Assembly (NCBI GenBank): GCA_965213525.1
Contig: OZ243889.1
Location: 1,302,001-1,366,000 of the forward strand
DNA length: 64,000 nt
Direction: 5' to 3'
From: G965213525 sp965213525
GTDB lineage: Bacteria; Actinomycetota; Acidimicrobiia; Acidimicrobiales; Poriferisodalaceae
Positions 23,884 through 33,029 of the stretch are shown here, piece after piece. The position numbers were made by a program, and so were the translations under genes. The notes below the pieces were generated by a model. It worked only from the letters and a program-made list of their open reading frames with translations, was not told the origin of the DNA and ran no database searches. Numbering within the stretch: position 1 is the stretch's first letter; every line of letters starts with the position of its first letter.

Positions 23884-24602
23884 CGGGCGGGCCCGTCGCG
23901 CCAGACGACGACGGCCTGGCGCTGGCGATCGGCCCGCAGCCGGTGGGACCAGCAACCTGCGTCGGTGCTGCGACGGTCGTCGACCGCCATCACCGGCACC
24001 CCGACCCCGTCCAGCGCCGAGAGCACCCCGGCCCGCAGGTCGAGCGCCCCAGCACCCCCAGCCGTGCGTCCCTCCAGCGTCGGGCCGTACCTCTCGACGA
24101 GCGGGGCCCGCTCGGCGGCCCCGAACTCGTAGTGCTCCGGGCCGATGCAAGGGCCCACGGCGGCCTGGAGGCTGCGGTGACCGGCGTCGGTCAGACGTGC
24201 CACGGTGGCCTCGACCACCCCGGCGAGCAGGCCCCGCCACCCGGCGTGGGCGACGCCGAAGGCCCCGTCGGCAGAAGCGAGCGCGATCCCGACGCAGTCC
24301 GCGGTCACCACCGAGAGGGCGACGTCGCCACGAGAGGTCCAGGCCGCGTCGGCTCGGTGGACCTGGGGGTCCCGGTCGGCACGGGGCCCCGCACCCGTCA
24401 CGCAGCGGCCCTCGCCGGAGGCGTCGACGTCGATCACACGGGCGCCGTGGACCTGGTCCAGCCACACCCACGGACGATCGACGACGAGGCGGCGGCGGGC
24501 GGCCACCCCGGGCGCTGCCGGGGCCAGGTCGCCGTCAGCAGCATCGGTCGCCACGACGTGGATCGGCCCGGCCGTGGTGTGGCGGGTGAGGAGGAGCCGC
24601 AC
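23880..24602 (-). CDS. pgeF: PgeF (YfiH/YlmD) multicopper-oxidase-like peptidoglycan editing factor
   Basis: 240 residues of the YfiH fold. Metal-site residues are H52 in QVHG, C103 in TADC and H119 in AHAGWRG; GPCIG (C152) is also conserved. Family members were called polyphenol oxidases; one E. coli member prevents wrong residues entering peptidoglycan precursors, hence the name. The activity in actinobacteria is less certain. It lies 63 bases downstream of ftsZ. Confidence 0.87.
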   Translation of the reverse strand: MRLLLTRHTTAGPIHVVATDAADGDLAPAAPGVAARRRLVVDRPWVWLDQVHGARVIDVDASGEGRCVTGAGPRADRDPQVHRADAAWTSRGDVALSVVTADCVGIALASADGAFGVAHAGWRGLLAGVVEATVARLTDAGHRSLQAAVGPCIGPEHYEFGAAERAPLVERYGPTLEGRTAGGAGALDLRAGVLSALDGVGVPVMAVDDRRSTDAGCWSHRLRADRQRQAVVVWRDGPAR

Positions 24603-24665
24603 GCTCAGCGTCGCCCGAGGTCTCGACCGGGGCGGGGACGCGACCAGACCGACGCCACCTGTCGC

Positions 24666-25838
24666 TCAGCGAAGGAACGATGGGACGTCGAGGTCGTCGT
24701 CGTCGTCATCGTCGCTGCCGAACACCCCCGCCGCGGGCCGAGCTCCCGGGCGCGAGGACACCGGCGAGATCGGCGGACGGGCCGGCGCCCGGGCAGGTGC
24801 CGGCTCGTCGTCGTCGGAGTCGGCTGGATCCTGATCGGTGCCGGCGGTGAGGGGCGGCGCCAGGCGGGCGTCGAGGCCGCCGTCTCGCTCCTCCCAGCGG
24901 TCGAAGCCGGCGGCGACCACCGTCACGCGGACCTCGGGGCCCATGGCGTCGTCGATGGTGGCGCCGAAGATGATGTTGGCGTCGGGGTGGGCGACCTCGT
25001 GGATGACCCCGGCCGCCTCGTTGACCTCGAAGAGCCCGAGGCTCGAGCCACCCGAGATGTTCAACAGGATGCCCCGGGCGCCCTCGATCGAGGCCTCCAG
25101 CAGCGGGCTGGACGTGGCCGCCCGGGCGGCGTTGACGGCTCGGTTGTCACCCTGGGCCTGGCCGACGCCCATGAGCGCCGAACCGGCGTTCTGCATGATC
25201 ATCCGCACGTCGGCGAAGTCGGTGTTGATGAGACCGGGCGTGGTGATGAGCGTCGTGATGCCCTGCACGCCGTGCAGCAGCACGTCGTCGGCCATGCGGA
25301 AGGCGTCGACGACCGATGTCTGTTCGTTGGCGACCGACAGCAGGCGGTCGTTGGGGATGACGATCTGGGTGTCGACCTTCTCCTTCAGGCGGGTGATGCC
25401 CTGGTCGGCCTGGACGGCCCGGCGGCGTCCCTCGAACCCGAACGGCCGCGTGACGATGGCGATGGTGAGCGAACCGACCGACCGGGCGATCTCGGCGACC
25501 ACGGGGGCGGCGCCGGTGCCGGTGCCGCCCCCCTCACCAGCGGTGATGAAGACCATGTCGGAGCCCCGCAGCGCCTCTTCGAGCTCGTCTCTGTGCTCGT
25601 CGGCGGCGCTCTGACCCACGTCGGGATCGCTGCCGGCGCCGAGCCCACGGGTCAGCTCGCGACCGATGTCGATCTTCACGTCGGCATCGCTCATCAACAG
25701 CGCCTGGGCGTCGGTGTTGACCGCGATGAACTCGACGCCCTTCAACCCGGCGTCGATCATGCGGTTGACGGCGTTGCAGCCAGCACCGCCGACGCCGACC
25801 ACCTTGATGACGGCCAGGTAGTTCTGCGGCGAACCCAT
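24666..25838 (-). CDS. ftsZ: FtsZ cell-division tubulin
   Basis: 390 residues. GTP-binding motif GEGGGTGTG at 101-109, T3/T4 loops and NTDFADVR T7 region are intact. After a Pro/Ala linker comes an acidic run and the conserved C-terminal peptide LDVPSFLR, the SepF docking site in actinobacteria. ATG 25838 was chosen (GGGAGGG 10 bases upstream); an adjacent GTG and a farther one at 25892 are alternatives. No ftsA precedes it: ftsQ is directly upstream. Confidence 0.97.
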   Translation of the reverse strand: MGSPQNYLAVIKVVGVGGAGCNAVNRMIDAGLKGVEFIAVNTDAQALLMSDADVKIDIGRELTRGLGAGSDPDVGQSAADEHRDELEEALRGSDMVFITAGEGGGTGTGAAPVVAEIARSVGSLTIAIVTRPFGFEGRRRAVQADQGITRLKEKVDTQIVIPNDRLLSVANEQTSVVDAFRMADDVLLHGVQGITTLITTPGLINTDFADVRMIMQNAGSALMGVGQAQGDNRAVNAARAATSSPLLEASIEGARGILLNISGGSSLGLFEVNEAAGVIHEVAHPDANIIFGATIDDAMGPEVRVTVVAAGFDRWEERDGGLDARLAPPLTAGTDQDPADSDDDEPAPARAPARPPISPVSSRPGARPAAGVFGSDDDDDDDLDVPSFLR

Positions 25839-25891
25839 CACGGGCGAACCCTCCCTGCCCCGGGTGCCGGGACGACGATCACCGGTCGACA

Positions 25892-26752
25892 CTACGCAAC
25901 CTCGACCTCATGTTGACTGATGCCCTTCAGGGCGACGTCTCGGGCGACGGCGTCGACCCGCCGGCGCACCACCGCCGAGGGCTCCCTGAGGTCGAGCTCG
26001 CCGAGGGGCCGCTCGGGCACGGCGTCGACGACGACCGCAGCCGCGAGCAGCTTGTCGTCGAGCCTCGACAGGGAGCCGAAGTGCAAGCGGCCCACTCCGG
26101 GCACGTCCCAGGACAGGTCGCCGTCGACATCGGTCACCACGCCCCCGGCCAGGCCGACGGCGGCCGGGGCGCGGGCAGCCAGCGCCAGGGCCGCGCGTGC
26201 CTCGGGGGCGAGCTCGGCGCCGGGGGCGGGGGCTGCGCCGTCGAGCACCACGGTGGCGAGGTCGGCGGTGGCGGCCGGCGCCGGGGCGAGCACCCGGCCG
26301 TCGAGGTCGACCAGGACGCGCCCGGACCCGTGGGCGCCGCTGGCCACCGCCACGGGGTGGCGCTCGGTGACGTGGACTGTCACCGTCGACGGCCAGCTTC
26401 GCTCGACGTGGGCCTCGTCGACCCAGGGAAGGGCCTCGAGGTCAGCTGCGGTCCGACCGGCATCGACGTCCACCAGAGGTCGACCGATGAGGTCGAGGGT
26501 GACCGACCGCACGGCGTCGGCCGAGGTGTCGGCGGTGCCGCTGATCACGACGCGATCGACGTCGAGCAGCGGCGAGCGGACCAGCGCCCACGCGCCCAGG
26601 CCCAGGGCGAGCGTCGCGGCGACGGCGAGCACGCGATGCAGACGCCGTCTGGCCTCGGCCCGGGCGACGGCGATGCGGCGCGCCCTGAGTCGCGGGTCGA
26701 GGCCTGGCGGGCTCGGGTGCTGTGGCGCGCCCGACGGGGCGGGGCCGCTCAT
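25892..26752 (-). CDS. ftsQ: FtsQ division protein
   Basis: 286 residues. A basic cytoplasmic N-terminus, one membrane helix (about 39-58), then a POTRA domain (about 62-132: LLDVDRVVISGTADTSADAV, then VERSWPSTVTVHVTERHPVA) and a C-terminal FtsQ domain. It bridges the divisome to FtsB/L-type proteins. ATG 26752 overlaps the murB stop (ATGA). Confidence 0.92.
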   Translation of the reverse strand: MSGPAPSGAPQHPSPPGLDPRLRARRIAVARAEARRRLHRVLAVAATLALGLGAWALVRSPLLDVDRVVISGTADTSADAVRSVTLDLIGRPLVDVDAGRTAADLEALPWVDEAHVERSWPSTVTVHVTERHPVAVASGAHGSGRVLVDLDGRVLAPAPAATADLATVVLDGAAPAPGAELAPEARAALALAARAPAAVGLAGGVVTDVDGDLSWDVPGVGRLHFGSLSRLDDKLLAAAVVVDAVPERPLGELDLREPSAVVRRRVDAVARDVALKGISQHEVEVA

Positions 26753-27735
26753 CCTGGTGATCCGATGACCGTGCCGATGGCCACGGCGTCGAGGTCGCCG
26801 GCGACGGCGGGGTCGAACCCGGCGAGGCGCACCTCTGGGACCAGCTGCACGCCGTGACGGGCGGCCACCACATCGCGCACCGCGGCGATGACGGCGACGA
26901 CGTCGCCGGCCAGGCCGCCGGGGTCGGCCTGGATGAAGTTGGCGTGCTTGGTCGACACCTCGGCGGAGCCGATGCGCAGGCCCTTGCAGCCGGCCGCGTC
27001 GACGAGGCGCCCGGCGGAGTCGCCGGCGGGGTTGGTGAACACCGACCCGCTGTTGTTGCCCCCGGGCTGGTGGGCACGGCGCCACCGCACGATCTCACCC
27101 AGCTCGGCGGCCGCAGCGACCGGATCGCCCGGGGAGAGGGCGAGCTCGGCGGTCACCACCACCTCGGTCGGTGACAACGTCGAGCAGCGGTACCCCAGCC
27201 CCAGGGTGGCGGCGGGACGCCGTCGGCAGGTGCCGTCGGCGAGGTCGACGGTCTCGACGGCCACGAGCGACGCCGCCACGTCAGACCCGTGGCCCCCCGC
27301 GTTCATCCGCACGGCGCCACCCACCGTGCCGGGCACCCCGACGCCCCACTCGAGGCCCGACAGGCCGGCTGCGGCCGTTCGGCGGGCGAGCACGGGCAGG
27401 GCGACGCCGGCCCCGGCACGCACCCGGGCCGTCGACGGGTCGACCGAGATGTCAGCGAGGCCCTCGGCGATGACCACCACGACGTTCGGCACCGGATCAT
27501 CGGCGACGAGCACGTTGGACCCCCGCCCGAGGACGGTGACCGGCAACCCGGTGCCGGCGACGGCCCGACCGACGGCGACCAGATCGGCCGTGCTGCGCGG
27601 CTCGACGACGACCGTGGCGGCGCCGCCCACGCGGGTTGTGGTGCGGGCACCGAAGGGGGCGTCGCGGCGTGCCCGCTCCCCCAGCTCGGCGGTCACCAGC
27701 TCGACGACCTGGGCGGCGGGGCGCCCGTCGGTCAC
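26749..27735 (-). CDS. murB: MurB: UDP-N-acetylenolpyruvoylglucosamine reductase
   Basis: FAD enzyme that reduces enolpyruvyl-UDP-GlcNAc to UDP-MurNAc. 328 residues. Visible motifs: VLGRGSNVLVAD, GLEWGVGVPGTVGGAV (FAD pyrophosphate), GYRCSTL, the GNNSGSVFTNP active-site serine block and KHANFIQ. GTG 27735 overlaps the murC stop and its stop overlaps ftsQ, so it is translationally chained in the dcw operon. Confidence 0.95.
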   Translation of the reverse strand: MTDGRPAAQVVELVTAELGERARRDAPFGARTTTRVGGAATVVVEPRSTADLVAVGRAVAGTGLPVTVLGRGSNVLVADDPVPNVVVVIAEGLADISVDPSTARVRAGAGVALPVLARRTAAAGLSGLEWGVGVPGTVGGAVRMNAGGHGSDVAASLVAVETVDLADGTCRRRPAATLGLGYRCSTLSPTEVVVTAELALSPGDPVAAAAELGEIVRWRRAHQPGGNNSGSVFTNPAGDSAGRLVDAAGCKGLRIGSAEVSTKHANFIQADPGGLAGDVVAVIAAVRDVVAARHGVQLVPEVRLAGFDPAVAGDLDAVAIGTVIGSPG

Positions 27736-29156
27736 CGCGACACCCCCCCGAGGCGCTCGATCATCCGGTCGGGCAGCAACGTGAGGTCACCGGCGCCGAG
27801 GGTGAGGCACAGATCGCCCGGGGCCAACTCGGCGGCGAGCACCTCCTCGGCGTCGGCGAGCTGGGCGGCGTAGATCACCCGGGCCTCGGGGTGGGCCCGC
27901 CGCACGGCTCGCTCGACCAGGTGGCCCGTGACCCCCGGACGGGCCTTCTCCCCCGCCGGGTAGACGTCGGTGATGACCACGACGTCAGCGGTGACGAAGG
28001 CGTCGGCGAGATCGTCGGCGACCGCAGCCGTGCGGGAGTACCGGTGGGGTTGGAACACGCACACGATGCGGTCGAAGCCCCCGTCGGCGGCGGCGTCCAG
28101 CGCGGCGGCGACCTCGGTCGGCAGATGGGCGTAGTCGTCGATGAAGGCCACCCCCCCGGCTGATCCTCGATGCTCGAAGCGTCGGGACACCCCCCCGAAG
28201 CGGGCCATGGCCCCGATGGCGTCGTCGATCGAGGCGCCGAGCTCGACCGCCATGGCGATCGCTGCGGTGGCGTTGGCGGCGTTGTGGCGTCCCGGCACGC
28301 CGAGGCGCACCGGGCGGGGCCCCTCGCCCCTGACCGTCAGCTCGAAGTGGCACCCGGCCCGGTCACCCCGGTACCCCGAGGCCCTGACGTCTGCCGTCTC
28401 GGACCACCCGAAGGTGAGCGCCCGCTCGGCGGGCAGCCCGGCGCCCACCGGATCGTCAGCGGGCAGCACGACCGGACCGCTCACCCCGGCGGTGAAGCGG
28501 GCGAAGGCGTCGTGCAGCTCTCGCACCGATCCGTAGTGGTCGAGGTGATCGGGTTCGACGTTGGTGACCACGGCCGCCGCTGACGCCAGGGCCAAGAACG
28601 TGCCGTCGCTCTCGTCGGCCTCGACGACGAACAGCTCGCCGTCGTCGTCCCACACCGCGCCCGAACCGATCTCGTTGACGTCGCCGCCGATGATGAAGCT
28701 GGGGTGGGCGCCGGCGCGCACCAGCGCCAGGGCCAGCATCGACGACGTGGTGGTCTTGCCGTGGGTGCCGGCCACCGAGATCGTCTGCTTGCGGGCGGCG
28801 ATGGCGGACAGCACCTCGGCCCGTGAGAGCACGGGGATGGCGTGCTCACGGGCTGCGACCAGCTCGGGGTTGCGCAGACCGATGGCGGTGGAGGCCGCCA
28901 CCGCGTCGGGCGGCGGCTCACCGAGGTTGGCTGCGTCGTGGCCGATGACGGCGCGCACGCCGTGGGCGATGCAGCGGTCGAAGCCGGCCGAGTGGCGCAG
29001 GTCGCTGCCCGAGACCTCGTGTCCCATCTCGGCCAGCACGCTGGCGATGGCGTTCATGCCCGACCCCCCCACCCCGACGAGGTGGATGCGCCGGGGCCGG
29101 CTGAGGTCCAGCGGGTGGGTCGGGGCGGCGTCAGGCGTCGTCGGTCGATCAGTCAC
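27732..29156 (-). CDS. murC: MurC: UDP-MurNAc-L-alanine ligase
   Basis: 474 residues. N-terminal IHLVGVGGSGM nucleotide loop, ATP loop GTHGKTTTSSM, the EPDHLDHY motif and late FQPHRYSRT are MurC-specific. GTG 29156 was selected over ATG 29165 because GAGGAG is 10 bases from the GTG but only 1 from the ATG; this start overlaps murG by 8 bases. The first 25 residues before the Rossmann fold are Pro-rich. Confidence 0.95.
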   Translation of the reverse strand: MTDRPTTPDAAPTHPLDLSRPRRIHLVGVGGSGMNAIASVLAEMGHEVSGSDLRHSAGFDRCIAHGVRAVIGHDAANLGEPPPDAVAASTAIGLRNPELVAAREHAIPVLSRAEVLSAIAARKQTISVAGTHGKTTTSSMLALALVRAGAHPSFIIGGDVNEIGSGAVWDDDGELFVVEADESDGTFLALASAAAVVTNVEPDHLDHYGSVRELHDAFARFTAGVSGPVVLPADDPVGAGLPAERALTFGWSETADVRASGYRGDRAGCHFELTVRGEGPRPVRLGVPGRHNAANATAAIAMAVELGASIDDAIGAMARFGGVSRRFEHRGSAGGVAFIDDYAHLPTEVAAALDAAADGGFDRIVCVFQPHRYSRTAAVADDLADAFVTADVVVITDVYPAGEKARPGVTGHLVERAVRRAHPEARVIYAAQLADAEEVLAAELAPGDLCLTLGAGDLTLLPDRMIERLGGVSR

Positions 29157-30345
29157 CGGTGGCATGCTCCTCGACGAGATCAGCGACGCGCTCGGCGGCG
29201 TCGCGCCGGCCGACGGCGCGAGCCCGGGCGGCCATGTCGTCGCGTCGCCCCCGGTCTCGCAAGACGCCACCCAGGACCGTGCTCAGGTGGTCGGGGCGCA
29301 GCTCGTGGTCAGACACCACCACCGCGGCGCCGACCCGTTCGAGGGCGCGGGCGTTGGCGGTCTGGTGGTCACCAGGCGCCCCGGGCAGGGGGACGAGCAC
29401 CGAGGCCAGTCCGACGACCGCGAGCTCGGCCACGGTGGAGGCGCCGGCCCGGCACAGGGCGACGTCGGCGGCGGCCAGGCAGGTGGCCATGTCGTCTTCG
29501 TAGGCGACGCCGACGTACCCGGGTCGTCGCTCGGCGAGGCGCCGGGCGCGCTCACCGATCGTGTCCCAGTCACGACGACCGATGACGTGGCGGACATCGA
29601 CGTCGAGCTCCCCGCCAGGACCCGCTCCCCCTCGAGCCCAGGGGCCCTCAGCGAGCTCGAGCACGGCCTCGTTCAGGCGGCGGGCGCCGAGGGACCCGCC
29701 GAAGACCAGTACGAGCGGACGACCGGGGCGCACCCCGAGGAGGGCTCGGGCCGCCTCTTGGTCACGAGACCGGTCGACCTCGAGGATCTCGGCCCGCACC
29801 GGGTTGCCGGTCAGCACCGCCCGGGGCAGGTCGGTGCCGTCGAAGGCCACGGCGCACGCCCGGGCCAGACGCCCGGTGAGGCGGTTCGCCAACCCCGCCA
29901 CGGCGTTCTGCTCGGCCACGACGATCGGCACCCGATGGGCAGCCGCTGCCAGCGCACAGGGGACCGAGGCGTAGCCCCCGGTTGCCAGCACCACCCGGGG
30001 GCGGGTGCGGGCCACGAGCGAGCGGGCCCGCCGAACCGCGACCAAGGTGCCCCCGATGGCGCCCAGGTTGTCGGTGGTGAGGCGCCGTTGCAGGCCCCGG
30101 CCCGGCAGCACCGTCAGGGGCAGTCCCTCGGCGGGTACGACGGTGCCTTCGATGCCCCGCTCGGCACCGACGAAGTGCAACGCACCTGCGGCGTGGCCCC
30201 GCTGGCGCAGGGCGCCGGCGACGGCGAGGCCGGGGGTGAGGTGCCCGGCGGTGCCCCCACCGGCGATCAGCGCGAACACCGCCGCCTCGTCACCCCGCCC
30301 GTGGGCCGAGCCGGGGCGACCTGGCCTGGGGCCTGCCCTGCTCAT
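29149..30345 (-). CDS. murG: MurG: lipid II synthase glycosyltransferase
   Basis: Membrane-associated GT-B enzyme adding GlcNAc to lipid I. 398 residues. GGGTAGHLTPGLA (acceptor loop), VVLATGGYASVPCALAA, FGGSLGARRLNE and CRAGASTVAEL are signature blocks. It has a short basic N-terminal extension (about 20 residues). ATG 30345 overlaps the ftsW stop (ATGA). Confidence 0.95.
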   Translation of the reverse strand: MSRAGPRPGRPGSAHGRGDEAAVFALIAGGGTAGHLTPGLAVAGALRQRGHAAGALHFVGAERGIEGTVVPAEGLPLTVLPGRGLQRRLTTDNLGAIGGTLVAVRRARSLVARTRPRVVLATGGYASVPCALAAAAHRVPIVVAEQNAVAGLANRLTGRLARACAVAFDGTDLPRAVLTGNPVRAEILEVDRSRDQEAARALLGVRPGRPLVLVFGGSLGARRLNEAVLELAEGPWARGGAGPGGELDVDVRHVIGRRDWDTIGERARRLAERRPGYVGVAYEDDMATCLAAADVALCRAGASTVAELAVVGLASVLVPLPGAPGDHQTANARALERVGAAVVVSDHELRPDHLSTVLGGVLRDRGRRDDMAARARAVGRRDAAERVADLVEEHATGD

Positions 30346-31700
30346 CGCAGCGCCTGGGACGCCGCGCCCCGGGTCGCCGCCTGAGCGGTACGCATCGAGC
30401 GCTCCCTCAGTGGTCGCCCGGCGATGTTCACGAGGATGCCCACCGCAGCCATGTTGGCCAACAGGGCGGTGCCGCCGAAGGACACGAAGGGCAAGGTGAC
30501 CCCGGTGATGGGCATCAAGGCGATGACGCCGCCCATGTTGACGAAGGCCTGCACGAGCAGCCAGGTGGTGACCCCGGCGGCGAGCAGGGAGCCGAAGCGG
30601 TCCTCACAGGCGAGGGCCACCCCGTACCCGCAGACCCCGACGAGCACGAACGCCCCCAGCACGACGAGCGCGCCGATCAGGCCGAGCTCCTCGCCGATGA
30701 CCGCGTAGATGAAGTCGGTGTGGGCGTTGGGCAAGAAGCCCCACTTGGCGCGTGACCCGCCGAGGCCGACCCCGGTCCAACCGCCCTCGGCCAGCCCGAC
30801 GAGCGACTGCAGGGTCTGATACGTCGTGTTGTGGGGGTCTGACCAGGGGTCGAGGAAGCCCATCACCCGGGCCCGTCGATACGGGGCGGCCATGGCCGCA
30901 GCCGCGGCCAGGGTGCTGGTCCCGACACCGACGCGCAACAGCGGCCCCGCCGGGACCCCCGCGGCCACCAGCACCGACCCGACCACCGCCACGATGATCA
31001 GCGAGGTGCCGAGATCGGGCTGGACCATCACGAGGGCGACGACGGGCACCGTGGCCACCAGCACCGGCCGCAACGACCTGCGTGGGTCGGCGATGCGGTG
31101 CGACCTGCGCGCCAGCAGGGCCGCGGTCGACACGATGAGGGCCAGTTTGGCCAGCTCAGAGGGCTGGAACCGTTGCGGTCCGATCTGCAGCCATCGTCGT
31201 GACCCGTCGACGGTGGTGCCGAAGCGGGGTACGGCCACCACGAGCAGCAGCCCGATGGCGACGGCGTAGAGGTAGGGAGCTGCGGCCCGCCACCGCTCGT
31301 AGGGCACGACCGCCCCGATGCCGGCAGCCACGATCCCCAGCGCCATCCACAGCAGCTGACGGTTGAAGAAACTCCAGCTCGAGCCCCCCGCAGCCGCCAC
31401 GACCGAGCTGGCCGACAGCACCATGACCAGGCCGAAGACGTTGAGCACCGCCACGACCAGCACCAGGGTCACCAGACGGGTGCGGGCACCTCGGGCCATC
31501 GACCCGGCGCCCGCGCCCGGCCAGTCGCCCGCCGTCGTGGTCGAGGTCGCCGGTCCGAGTGGGAGCGGGCCGTGGCCGGTGGGGTCGCCGGCTCGGTGAG
31601 CCGGGCTGCGGCGGGGCGCACCAGCCGCGGCCCGCCGACGCCGTGAGGTCGCGCCCCCGGGCGATCCCGGCCCTGGGCGGTCGCTCGTCGTGAGGCTCAT
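30342..31700 (-). CDS. ftsW: FtsW: SEDS peptidoglycan polymerase of the divisome
   Basis: 452 residues; a 70-residue Pro/Arg-rich cytoplasmic N-terminus, then about 10 membrane helices. SEDS hallmarks are GSRRWLQIGP, FQPSELAKLAL, VMVQPDLGTS, AHTDFIYAVIGEELG and PFVSFGGTALLANM. It works with the FtsI homologue encoded upstream. ATG 31700 overlaps the murD stop (ATGA). Confidence 0.95.
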   Translation of the reverse strand: MSLTTSDRPGPGSPGGATSRRRRAAAGAPRRSPAHRAGDPTGHGPLPLGPATSTTTAGDWPGAGAGSMARGARTRLVTLVLVVAVLNVFGLVMVLSASSVVAAAGGSSWSFFNRQLLWMALGIVAAGIGAVVPYERWRAAAPYLYAVAIGLLLVVAVPRFGTTVDGSRRWLQIGPQRFQPSELAKLALIVSTAALLARRSHRIADPRRSLRPVLVATVPVVALVMVQPDLGTSLIIVAVVGSVLVAAGVPAGPLLRVGVGTSTLAAAAAMAAPYRRARVMGFLDPWSDPHNTTYQTLQSLVGLAEGGWTGVGLGGSRAKWGFLPNAHTDFIYAVIGEELGLIGALVVLGAFVLVGVCGYGVALACEDRFGSLLAAGVTTWLLVQAFVNMGGVIALMPITGVTLPFVSFGGTALLANMAAVGILVNIAGRPLRERSMRTAQAATRGAASQALR

Positions 31701-33028
31701 CGGTCCAGCTCCGCCACCGCGCGGGCGAAGTCATCACCACGGGCTGCGTACCCCGGGTAGGCGTCGAAGGACGCGCACGCCGGCGAGAGCACGACATCAC
31801 CTCCGGGGCGGGCGAGACGGCGGGCGGTTCGCACGGCGTCGTCCATGTCAGATGCCCGTTCGACGGGCACGAGGCCACAGAACGCCGCGGACACCTCGGT
31901 GGCGGCCTCCCCGATGCCCACCACCGCCACCAGTCGGTCGGCCAGCACCGACAGCTCGCCGAGGTCGACCCCCTTGCTGCGGCCCCCGGCGATGAGCACG
32001 GCCCCCTCGAAGCCCGACAGCGCCGCCAGCGTGGCGTGGGGGGTGGTCGCCTTGGAGTCGTCGTGGAAGGTGACGCCGCCGACGGTGGCCACCACCTGCA
32101 GGCGGTGGGCCAACCCGTCGAAGCCCACGATGCGGTCGATGAGGTCGGCCGGCTCGACTCCGCAGTGGGCGACCGCAGCCGCCGCCGCGGCCAGATCGAC
32201 GAGCTCGTGGGGCCGGCCGAGCCGGGGGCGGCCGCCGAGCTCGATCGGACCGGCGGGGGTGACCAGGACGTCGTCGTCGATGCGCCACTCTCCGTCAGGG
32301 GGTCCGACGAGCACGGCGGTGGCGCCCACGTCGGCGAGGTGACGCCGCACGACGGCGTCTGAGGCCACCCCGATGGCCACGCCGCCGGGACGCTGGAGGT
32401 CGAACAGGCGTGCCTTGGCGGCCTCGTAGTCGGCGAGGTCGGGGTGCCAGTCGAGGTGGTCGGGGGCGAAGTTCAGCCAGACCGCAACGTCGGCAGAGAA
32501 GTGCTGCACGGCGTCGAGCCGGAACGACGACGCTTCCACCACCCAGCGGTCAGGCGGCCGGTCGCCCCGGCGGTCGATGGCAGCGACGAGGGGTTCGTCG
32601 GCGTTGCCGACCATCTCGGCGTCGACGCCGGCGGCGGTCAGCAGGTCGGTGATGACGCTGGTCACCGTCGTCTTGCCGTTGGTGGCGGTGACGGCCACGA
32701 CGGGCCGGTCGGTCCACGCCGAGGCGAGGTCGAGCTCGGACAGGATCGGCACCCCGGCTGCCTCGGCGAGGCGCTGGGCGGGGTGGTGGCGGGCCACCCC
32801 CGGGGCCGGAGCCACCCCGTCGACCTCGGCGACCGCCGCCGCGAGATCGGCGACTGCGATGCGTCTGGTGCCCGACGGCGTCTCGACGTCGGGCCGGTCA
32901 TCGGCGACCAGCACCTGCACGCCCCGCCGCACGAGGGCGTCGGCGACAGCACGTCCGGTGACGCCCAAGCCGACGACGAGGACCCGACGGAGGGCAGAGG
33001 GATCGAAGGGGACCAGGCGAGGTGGCAC
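31697..33028 (-). CDS. murD: MurD: UDP-MurNAc-L-Ala D-glutamate ligase
   Basis: 443 residues. N-terminal VLVVGLGVTGRAVADAL, ATP loop TATNGKTTVTS, FAPDHLDWH and the late VVLSPACASFD are typical MurD blocks. GTG 33028 starts one base after the mraY stop (TGA-C-GTG), the same one-base spacing seen elsewhere here. The longer upstream frame overlaps mraY and is rejected. Confidence 0.95.
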   Translation of the reverse strand: MPPRLVPFDPSALRRVLVVGLGVTGRAVADALVRRGVQVLVADDRPDVETPSGTRRIAVADLAAAVAEVDGVAPAPGVARHHPAQRLAEAAGVPILSELDLASAWTDRPVVAVTATNGKTTVTSVITDLLTAAGVDAEMVGNADEPLVAAIDRRGDRPPDRWVVEASSFRLDAVQHFSADVAVWLNFAPDHLDWHPDLADYEAAKARLFDLQRPGGVAIGVASDAVVRRHLADVGATAVLVGPPDGEWRIDDDVLVTPAGPIELGGRPRLGRPHELVDLAAAAAAVAHCGVEPADLIDRIVGFDGLAHRLQVVATVGGVTFHDDSKATTPHATLAALSGFEGAVLIAGGRSKGVDLGELSVLADRLVAVVGIGEAATEVSAAFCGLVPVERASDMDDAVRTARRLARPGGDVVLSPACASFDAYPGYAARGDDFARAVAELDR

Positions 33029-33029
33029 G